DNA of 64,000 bases, from contig JAKSZU010000031.1 in assembly GCA_026018925.1 (NCBI GenBank), positions 12,632,648 through 12,696,647 of the forward strand, written 5' to 3'. The notes beneath the pieces were generated by a model. The model was not told the DNA's origin. It searched no databases and worked only from the letters and a program-made list of their open reading frames with translations. Below are positions 26,401 to 36,365 of this stretch, in pieces. This DNA comes from Tupaia tana. Taxonomy: Eukaryota; Chordata; Mammalia; Scandentia; Tupaiidae. The position numbers and the translations under genes are program-made. Positions within the stretch are counted from its first letter, which is position 1. The number at the start of each line of letters is the position of its first letter.

Positions 26401-29400
26401 TGAGATTTCAGCACTGAGGGCGGCGACGCCCATCTCAGCAAGTACCAGGAGGCACTCCTACAGGGAATGGAAACCCATGCAAAGAAACCTATCCCGAGAG
26501 CCCAGAAAGCCAGCAAACGACTAATGCCACCTTTCTGGCCCCATCGGCCCCTGACATCCATAGAAAACTCCAAAAGTAGGAAGGCTTTGCTGGGGTGAAT
26601 GCCACCCAGCTCCTGGACACTGCCAATCAAGTCTTCATGAGCCGAGATGGACAGGAAACAAAGGAAGCAGACCAGCGGATGAAACAGAAGGTAACCCTGT
26701 TGGCCAGCACCCTCAGACAATCAGACACCCCATCTGGTCCAAGACGGGGGCCAACACCTGGCCACCCCAGCCTCAGGCCAACCCAGTGTGCTTACGGCAA
26801 AGAGGATGGACACTGGAAAGATGAATGTTCCAAGCAGAAGGCAAACCAAGGGAAAGTGAGCAAAAATCCACCAGGGGCCCCAAGACTTTACACTCAGAGC
26901 CCCCAAGAGACCTCCTGGCCAGGACAGAATCAGAATAGGACCAACCAGGCTCCATGATCCTGGGCTCCCAGCAGCCCCTGGTCAATGTCACAGTGGGGGA
27001 GCAGCCAATGACATTCCTGGTAGATACCGGAGCTGAACACTGCATTGTCACCCGGCCCCTGGCCGCCCAGTCAGGCCAAAAAGCCCCCATCATGAGGCCC
27101 ACTGGAAACACCAAAACTCAGCCCTTTTTACAGACAAGAAGCTGCCAGCTTGGCGGGGGGAGGGGGGGGCACCTGATTACCCACAGGTTCCTGTATCTGC
27201 CTGATTGCCCAATCTCATTGCTGGGAAGGGACGTATTGACTGAACTCAGAGCACAAATCAGCTTTGACTCATCAGGCTTGGCTGCGTTGACTGTCAGCCC
27301 TGCCAAAATCCTGACTGTCCCAGTGCCCCAGAGGATGAATGGCCAATATTCACTCCCAGAGAAGCACTGGCTACCGACGTCGAGAATTTTCCAGGTCAGG
27401 AAACTGGGTGTACTCTGCTCCAACATGTTGACAACCATTGCTCACTAGATCAACCAGAGAAAATTGCTGGAAGGGAACTCGAGTACCGCGCCGGCTTCTC
27501 TCCCAGGCTGGAGACAAGGTCTCAGTGAAGAAGGCCCAGATCTGTCGTACTCCAGTGCGGTTCCTACGATGCACTCTGACTCAAAGAGAGCATGCTCTCG
27601 CAAATCAGAATAAGACCGACCGGGCCCCATGATCAAGCACGAACACAAACTGGTACTAGCTGGGCTGCCTCAGCCCACAACCAGGAGACTACTGCACAAA
27701 TTCCTGAGAGCAGCAAGATTCAGTGAGATTTGGATCCCGGGCTGGGCTGAGAACGCAAGACCACTGTATGAACTGTTAAAAGGCCCAGAAGAAGCCCCGT
27801 TTGAATGGGGACCCCTCCAAGAGCAGGCTGTCCAGGATCTTCAGTCAAGCCTCAGGAAAGTCCTGGCTTTGGGACTCCCAGACACTACCCGAGAATTCAA
27901 TCTGTTTGTATATGAAAAAAGTCAGACAGCACGAAGAGCTCTGATTCAGCCTGTTGGACCTTGGGAGAGTCCCATTGCCTCCCTGGCTAAAAGATTAGAC
28001 CCAGTGGCACCAGGATGGCTCCCTTCCTCCAAGGCCTTGCTCCCAATGTTAAACTAATTAAAGAGGAGGACGAGTTAACCTTAGGCCGTCATCAATGCCC
28101 ATGTCCCTCATTCAGTGACCTCAAGTCCGCCCTGGCTAAGCTGTGTCAGGACACTGGACGCCCCTGGGGGGATGTCCTCCCACTGGCCCTGCTCCGACTT
28201 CAATGTACACCCCAAAGACAAGGTCATTCCCCTTATGAGATTCTCTTTGGCTGGACACCCTCTCTGGTCACCCAGATCCAAACAGCTGACGACAGTCAAC
28301 TGAGCAAGGCAATCCTGACTCAAGATCTAGTGGCCTTGGGGAAAACTTTCAAGGAAATAGTTTGTGTAACCTTAGACTGAACCCCTGTTCCTCGCAGAAA
28401 CTGGGTACACAAATATGAGCCTGGAGACTTGATGTGGATTAAAAACTGGGGGAAAAAATCACTGCAGCCCACCTGGTTGGGGATACCTGTTGTTGTGCTT
28501 GGTACCCCACACTGCAGTTGAGGTTGCAGGGCTGGCCCCTTGGATCCACCACTTGAGAGTGAAGTGAGCTGCAGCACCAGAGGACACCGGGACCTGGACG
28601 ATGCTAAACGACGCTGAGCAGCAACCAAGGTGACTTTCCAGAAGGCCAACACCCGTCATCGGGACTACAGCCCTTCTGCAACCATTCCTGGGTTGGCTGC
28701 TCTACGCATGGTGGAAGTGAGCTGCAGCACCACAGGACGCCGGGACCTGGACGATGCTCAACGACGCTGAGTAGCAGCCAAGGTGACTTTCCAGAAGGCC
28801 AACACCCGTCATCGGGACTACAGCCCTTCTGCAACCATTCCTGGGTTGGCTGCTCTATGCATGGTGGAAGTGAGCTGCAGCACCAGAGGACACCGGGACC
28901 TGGACGATGCTAAACGACGCTGAGCAGCAACCAAGGTGATTTTCCAGAAAGCCAACACCCGTCATCGGGACTACAGCCCTTCTGCAACCATTCCTGGGTT
29001 GGCTGCTCTATGCATGGAAGTTTGAGGAGACTACAGCCGTGCTTTGGTCACTCTGGACGCTGACCAGTCTACGCACAGCAGGAGCTTGAGGACAGAGATG
29101 GATGACACCCCAATAATACCCGTACAACCCCCCGCCTTTGAGGCCGTCAAATATCAACTACTTGTCACGGCCCAGAAAACTATGTTTATCACCCTCCTGT
29201 TAACTGACCCTCCTCGAGTATGGCTGATGAAGTTCAAGAGCGGGGGAATGATGTGGAGCAACCCAAGGCTGATAGCTGCCTGAACCTTCTGTTCTGATAT
29301 GGAAGAACTTGCGAGCGACCTTGAAGCAGCCCAGGGCTGATAGCCGCCTGGGCTTCCGGTTCCCTGACGATCTAACTGCCCCTCCCCTGAACTGCTGAGC

Positions 29401-32400
29401 AGCTAGAGGCCTTGAGCACGCTGAATTCCCTTCTTCTCTGACAGACACTGAGCCCCTTCTCTGATAGGACGCTCCAAGCATGCTGATACTGCCCCTCCTC
29501 AATCCTCAGCGTAATGGCTATGTCGCTGGACTCCCATGTAGTTGACTGCGGTTCGAGTCCCGGACCCGGTGGCTTAAACTCACGCCAGGCACGTGTGCGT
29601 GCATGCCGAAGATCCCGAGAGGAGAATGGAGGAGAAGGGATTGCGGCGTGACCATCCCCCCTGGGGGGTGATTTCTCGCTTTCTATCTCTCTGTCTCTCT
29701 CTGTCTGGAGAGCGCACACGCCCTATAGCAAAAACCTCTCCAAAAATAAAAAAAAAAAGACTGTGTCCAACTCTCAGCTGGGGCCAGAGATTCAGAGTAT
29801 GAACTCTTCCATGCCTGCAGACATAATAAAACAGTTCTCTTATCTCTCTGAGTGCTGTTTATTCATTCCTTAGCGTCCGGTTTTCTCCAACACTAGACAT
29901 TATGTTTTCTTTCATTTTATGTCTTATGTACATATAATTATTGTACATCTTCACTAGGTAAACTATGATTTTAGAAAGCATGCATTCAGTGTGATAATGA
30001 AACCAAGGATATTGCTATATTCACACAGTAACCTCTACCAGCATTTCTTTCTTTCTTCTTTCTTTTTTAATTTTGAGAGATGTTTGCTATATGGTATGTG
30101 CATTCTCCAAAGACACACAGAAAGAAAGAGAGCGCAAATTACCTATAATGGAGGACGGCCTTGCCACAATCCCTTCTCCTCCATTCTCATTTTAGGATGA
30201 TGGGGACCCAAACACACACACTGTTTTAAACAGTCGAATCCAGGACTCAAACCACAGTAGGCTACGTGGGACTCCAGCAACATAAACATTATGCCATCTG
30301 CAGGCCCCTCCTTTTTTTACAAAAAGTAATTTGCTATGGGCGTGAGAAAATGAAAAATCACCCTCTGGGGGGATGGCCACACCACAATCCCTTCACATTT
30401 TCCTTCTCAGAATGTTGTAAATGCATGCCAATGCACCCATCATGATATTGAAAAAAAAGAGAAAGAAAGAGAAAGTGACCCCCTGGGAGAACAGCCACAC
30501 AACAATCCTCTCTCCTCCATGCTCCAGTTAGGATTTTGTGCACGCACATACACATGGTCAGCGTGCTCTCTAACCTGTTGGGACCAGGACTCAAACTGTG
30601 CACCCAGCTGTGTGGGATCCAGTTGCCATAACCACCATGCAATAGGCTGGCCCACCACCCAGCATCTGTTCCACTTTCCAATCCCGTCTGTAATACGCCA
30701 GTGTTCCCACCTCTCCACGCCCTGGCCACCTGGCATTACTTTCCTAGTTTTCATCTGCGTTCTCCCAGCGCAGCGTCTCTGTGGTCCTGACTTGCCTTTC
30801 CCTAAGGACCCCGGGTGGCTTTCAACATTCGCTAAGCGGTCCGTAGCTGGCATCTCTTTAGACACTCCACAGCCCCGGTGAGCATCTTCACTCACGCCTT
30901 CAAAAACATCATTTCAAGGAGGACCAGCAGGAGGTGAGGTGGTTAAGTCCCTGGATTCTTACACGTGTGACTCTGATTCAGGTCTAGACCTGGCAACTTG
31001 AAATACACACAGAGTGCATGTGCGTGCACGTCCAAAATCCCTAGAGGAGAGTGTGTGGGAAAAAGGGCTGTGGTGTGGCCATCAGGCCTTGGAGGTGATT
31101 TCTCACATTCCCTCTCTCTGTCTGTCTCCATATAAGCACATGGGCCCTATAGCAACAATCTCTCTCACTCTCTCTCTCTCTCTCTCTCTCTCTCAAAATA
31201 AAAGCAACTAAGCAAAACTCCTAGGACATAAAAGGTGGACTTCATGGAACCAGACAGAGGAGTCTAACCGCACACAAAGAGCTCTTACCTCCACCGGGGC
31301 CAGGAGGCACACACTGGAGTGTATACCGCTGATTCGGGTTGACTCCTGTGGGTAAACAAGGACAACGCATGATTAAAGGAGAAACGTACCCTTCCCCTGG
31401 AGCCCCCTGCAAAGCGAGCACATCCACTGCCTATGGATTTCACGTTTCCACCTCATTTGCTCATCTGGGCGTCTTCATAGATGACCATCGTCTGGTTAAG
31501 ACAATGACTTAGCCACCAGCAGGAAGACCTCAAGACTGAAGGAAAATTTTAAAAGGCTCATTTTTATTCCCAGAAGTATTTCCTTTTAATTTTTATGTAT
31601 TTTGTACATTTAATAGTTGTACATCTCCATGGAGTAAAATATGGTTTTCGAAGGCATGAATTCGGTGTGATAACAAAAAAAAAACAAGGATATTGCTATA
31701 TTCACACAGTCACCTGTGTCAGCATTCTTTTTTTCTTTCTTTTCTCTTTTTTTTTTTTTATGTGAAAGAAAATGAAAAATCACCATCTGGGGGAATGGCT
31801 ATGCCACAATCCCTTCTCCATTTTCCTTTCAGAATCCTGGAAATGCACACCAGTGCACCCAGCATGATATTCAAATAAAGAGGGAGAAAGAGAAAGCAAC
31901 CCCCAGGGAGGACGGCCACACCACAGTGCTCTCTCCTCCATTCTCCTGTTGGGATTTTGTGCACGCACACACACATGACCAGCGTGTTTTCTAAGCTGTC
32001 GGGTCCTGGACTCCGACTGTGCACCCGGCCATGGGGGATCCAGTTGCCATGACCACCACACCTAGGCTGGCCACCACCCGTCATGTTTGTAGCGTCTGTC
32101 CCACTTACTCTCCCATCTGTGATACCCCAGTGTTCCCATCTCTCCACGCCCTGGCCACCTGTCATTACTTTCCTAGTTTTCATCTGCGTTCTCCCAGTGC
32201 AGCGTCTCTGTGGTCCTGACTTGCCTTTCCCTAAGGTCTCTGGGTGGCTTTCAACATTGGCTAAGGGGTCCGTAGCTGGCATCTCTTTAGAGACTCCCCA
32301 GCCCGGGGAAGCATCTTCACTCACCCCTTCAAAAACATCATTTCAAGGAGGACCAGCAGGAGGTGAGGAGGTTAAGACCCTGGATTCTCACACGTGTGAC

Positions 32401-35400
32401 TGTGGTTCGAGTCTAGACCCAGAAGCTTGAAATACATGCCAAGTGCATGTGTGTGTATGCCCAAAATCCTGAGGGGAGAGTGTGGGGAAAAGGATTGTGG
32501 TGTGGCCATCGCCCCTGAGGGTGATGTCTCACGTTCCCTCTCTCTGTCTCTCTGTCTCTATATAAACACACGTGCCCTCTAGCAAAAATCTCTCTCTCTC
32601 TAAAAAAAGGCAACTAAGCAAAACTCCTAGGAAATAAAAGATGAACTTCATGGAACCGGACAAGAGGAGTCTAACCGCACATGAAGAGTTCTTACCTCCA
32701 CCGGGGCCAGGACGTCCACACTGAAATGTATTCCACGGATTTGGAGCAACTCCTGTGGATAAACAAGGACAATGCATGATTAAAGGAGAAATAGTCCCTT
32801 CCTCTTGGAGCCCCCTGCAAAACAAGCACATCCACCGTCTACTGATTTCACGTTTCCAACTCTGTTCATCTGAGTGTGTTTATAGATGACCGTTGTCTGG
32901 CTACAAAAATTACTTATCTCCCAGCAGAACGACCTCAGGACTAACATAAAAAATTTTAAAAACTTGTATTTGTACCTAGACATTATTTTTTTATGTCTTA
33001 TGTACATATAATTGTTTTACCTCTCATGGGGTAAAGTATGGTCTTTGAAAGCATGCGTTTGCTGTGATAATCAAACCAAGAATACTGCTATATTCACACA
33101 GGGACCTGTGCCAGCATTTCTTTTGTTTTATTTAATTTATTTTATTTTATTTTATTTTATTTTATTTTTTGAACGTTTTTGTCATAGGCGAGGGAAAATG
33201 AGAAGTCACTTTCTGTGGGCGGGGGGGAGGAGATAGCCACACCACAATCCCTTCTTCTCCGTTTTCCTCTCAGAATCTTGGAAATGCATGCAGACGCACC
33301 CAGCTTGATATTTAAAAAAGAGGGAGAGACAGACAGGAACCCCCAGGGAGGATAGTCACATGACAATCCCTTCTCCTCTGCTCTCCTCTAGGGATTTTGG
33401 GTGTGCGTGCACACACATATGGCGTGGGTTTCAAGGCTTCAGGTCTATCACTCGATCTGTGGTCAGCCACGTGGGAGTCCAGCGACATAATCACCAGACC
33501 ACCTGCTGAACCCTTTGGTCACTGTCTTCTGAGCCATTCAGCAGGCGGGAAGCAGCCTCAGCCCCTGGACTCCTGCATCTCCGTCCCAGGGTTGCTAAAG
33601 AGGTGCCCACACCCTCCCTCCCTCCGGTCTGGGTTCACAGATTCCCCACAGCCACGTGTCACGGCACTGCACGCACCTCAGGAGCTGGAATTCCAAATTC
33701 TCAGATGGCCAATGACAGTCACCACGTTGGACCTCGCTCATCCAAGCAAGTCCAGGATCCCCTAAGCAATGGCTCTGCCATCTCCTCTGATGAGGGCGCC
33801 CTGCCCCTCCCGGGCATCGTCCCAGATCTCCCACAGCCTGTGCTGTCTCTCCTCCCGCCCTCCCTGAAACGCTCTTGCCCAACACAGGTAGGTGGAACCT
33901 GGCTGTTATCAGGACGGAGATGCACTTCTGCAGATAGGATCCCGCCCAGAGCTGGGACTGCAGCCAGGGCCAGCTCCAGTCGCTCTGGAAATCACCGACA
34001 ATGGGTTACTTCCCCCTTCTAAGTCATCCCGTGCCTTGCTCCTTGCACATGCGTGTGCGTAGCTTTGACAGTTCCAGATAACCTCCGAGGGGAGGCAGGA
34101 AGAGAGGAGAGGGCGCGGAGGAAGTGAGCCTGTCGGTTTGAGGCTTTGCAGGGTTTCAGGGTTCACTGCACACAACACTTGCTGGCAGTGTGAGTCACAC
34201 CCACGGCAGAAGGCTGGGCTCACTCAAAATCGTTAGAAAACAGGGAGGACTCCAGCCCGCACAGAAACAGCCCCTCATCCTTGTGCCCAGACACGCTCTC
34301 CCCACCGGAATCAGGGCACACGCGTTGCAAGGGTCTCCATGTGCCTTTAGCGAGTGGCCCGGGGTGGGAGATGACCCGGTAGAGGATGCTAACTCTCGGG
34401 GCTCCATCCCAGGGGTGGCCTGGTCACAGGTAATTGCTTTTGAGGGGTATCTTTCCCCACTCAGAGCAAGGGATGTGTTTCTCCTGTGTCACGCTTTTGC
34501 TTACTGAACTCGGCAGTTTTTAATGAAACCCTCATGTTCCGATTTCTCCCCGAGGAGACAGCACGCTCGTTTTGTCTTGGGGTTCTCACACTGGCCCTCA
34601 CTGCTGGGTCTCGGGGGAGGTGGGCTTAAAATACTTCAGGCTGGTGGGAGGGACCATAATCATTACCATGCAACCAGACGTGTCCCCAAAGCCCTCCTGC
34701 TCTGGGACCTTAAGAAAAAAATCACACTATGGGACCAGCAGGTGACATGGTGGTGAAGGCACTGGATTCCCGCACGGCCGAATACGGTTCAAGTCCCAGA
34801 CCTGGTGGCTTGATTTCTCTTTCTCCCTCTCTCTTTCAAGCATATGTGTCCTATAACAACATTTAAAAATAACAATAAGTTAAATAAAATAAAATAAATA
34901 AATAATTGTCGGGACTAGCAGATGGCATAATGGTTACATCGCTGGATTCCCACACGGCTGACTGTGGTTCGAGTCCCCAGGCTTGAAACTCACGCCAGGT
35001 GTATATGCATGTGTGCCCAAAATCTTGAGAGGAAAATGGCAGAGAAAGGATAGCAGCGTGGCCCTCCCCCTGAGGGGTGATTGCTCTCTTTCTCTCTTTC
35101 TCTGTCACTCTGACTAGTGCATACATCCTATAGCAAAAGTCTCTCTAAAATAAATATTTAAAAAGGAGAGAGAAAGATACATTGAATGGCCCTTGGAAGA
35201 ATTCTTCTATCCCCTGGAGGAACCAAACCCTTGCTAGATTCAAATTTCATCCCCACAAGATTCCAAGATGGTTGCTACTGGAGTTTTCTTCTCCTGAAGT
35301 TCTAAGTCTGCTCAGACCCACGGTCACGTTGGCAGACAACCACTCGCAAGGCAGAACGCAGTGCTGTTCAGGGCAGTAAGAGCTCCACTGTGGAAGCCAG

Positions 35401-36329
35401 TGCCGATCGCTAGAGGTCCCTGGCCACTGGCAGTGGCCCTTCTGCAGGACGGGAGAGAGAAGCACAACCATGTCAGACCTCCAGTTCCCCATGGCTTATT
35501 TACTTCCATCTAAAGGAGGAAACCAGCCCCAGGCAGGCTCTGAGAAAGAAGGGAAATAAAAAGAGAAAGCCAAAGATGGTGTGAGGCTCTGACACCAACT
35601 CCTGCAAATAGGGTAGAACTTCCACACCACCGAGTTGGATTCAAGGCTACTGCATCCCTCTGGGGAGAGCAGCCACCCCGGTAATGCAGACAGAATCTTC
35701 TAATCCATGTTTCAGACCCACATCCTTTTTCCGAGTCCACTAGAGAGACGTCTCCCTTTAGGGTGATTGTTTTCCATTGTTTCCTTTAGGATTTTACTGG
35801 TTTCGTTTGAAGTGTGGCTGAATTTAAAGCGATCTTGCTGGGGTCAGCTGCGGCAGACTAAGCCATTCCTTGAGGCTTAAATCTACACCACCTTCTTCTC
35901 CTTGAAGATCCCTCTGAGGAGACCATCATGGGAGTCGCGTGGCTCACGCAGGGACCCCACGGGAACACATATGGACTCCCTTCAGGCACACGGTGAGGTT
36001 GTCCTTTGATTTGGGTTCTACAGCTTTTGAAAATATGTGTACAGAGTTGTTTATTGGGACTTGGAGAAGCCCATCTTGCCCCAAACCCTATGACATCAGG
36101 ACACCTGCCCCAGAAGGCCTTGCTGCAAGGTGAGCCATTTGCAGCAGCTGGTAGGGGTGTTGCAGTGTGTGGCTCATCTCCTCCACCACGGGACTTGGAA
36201 TTCTCACTGGGACTTGGAGAAGCCCATTAGCAAAAAATCTCTTTAAAAAAATGAAAGAAATAAAAAGAGAGAAGGAAAGGAAGAAAGAAGGAAAGAGAGG
36301 AAAAAAAGAAAAGAAAGAAAGAAAGAAAG

Positions 36330-36365
<36 letters not shown>

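Larger units (their letters stand above)
23258..29896 (+). mobile_element. Defective class I endogenous retrovirus (gammaretrovirus-like)
   Basis: This provirus is in plus orientation, antisense to XG. It has a 5' LTR (23262-23661), primer-binding site, leader, gag, protease, RT/RNase H and integrase remnants, a purine tract and a 3' LTR (29249-29892). It is bounded by the 4-bp direct repeat CTAG at 23258-23261 and 29893-29896, the target-duplication size of gammaretroviruses. It interrupts the L1-derived part of the array unit of exon copy 3: the flanks (ggctcataattttcctag and ctagacattatg) join to the sequence found uninterrupted in other units. All coding parts carry stops or frameshifts. 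Most of RT, including its catalytic motif, is missing, and no env is recognised. It is not capable of replication. Confidence 0.9.
800..33130. repeat. Tandem ~1.4-kb unit array in XG introns (14 exon-bearing units)
   Basis: The units share a fixed order on the plus strand. First is an L1 3'UTR piece beginning catctgtcccactta and ending near aaaaacatcatttcaa. Next are a plus-strand tRNA-SINE, the exon block (gagctcttac to aagacctcaagactg), and a second L1 3'UTR piece (tgtacatcttcac to gtgtcagcatttc). Last come one or two minus-strand SINEs. First-type L1 pieces start at about 1143, 3719, 5107, 7480, 9620, 10401 (remnant), 17060, 18625, 20660, 22085, 30660 and 32090. Uninterrupted spacings are about 1.39-1.43 kb. 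Longer units contain extra SINEs or the provirus. Two joints (about 6070 and 10400) are internal deletions fusing neighbouring units. An original XG intron that already held a truncated L1 and SINEs seems to have been duplicated repeatedly. Confidence 0.88.
30070..33515. mobile_element. tRNA-SINE insertions, 30.1-33.5 kb
   Basis: Minus copies lie at about 30070-30310, 30320-30650, 31760-32080 and 33170-33515. Plus copies lie at about 30920-31200 and 32350-32610. Pairs of minus copies after the L1 piece and one plus copy before each exon repeat the arrangement of the other array units. A pure (TC)n of about 18 repeats at 31158-31194 forms the tail region of one. Confidence 0.82.

Noticed and set aside
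29044..29283. Remnant env or accessory frame of the provirus
   Set aside because: The 79-codon frame just before the 3' LTR shows no recognisable envelope features and runs into the LTR.
800..33130. CRISPR array or bacterial repeat system
   Set aside because: The periodic units are ~1.4 kb, made of mammalian L1 and SINE fragments, with spliceosomal exons. Nothing is prokaryotic.
33780..33850. XG exon 2 (acidic motif) on the minus strand
   Set aside because: The frame WEIWDDAREGQG lacks the DFDLxDAL pattern, has no phase-1 acceptor, and occurs in a block duplicated at about 11.9 kb without conserved splice sites.
34205..34245. XG exon 2 starting with GATTTTGAG on the minus strand
   Set aside because: The frame reads DFE followed by a stop, and the corresponding place in the other duplication copy does not preserve it.
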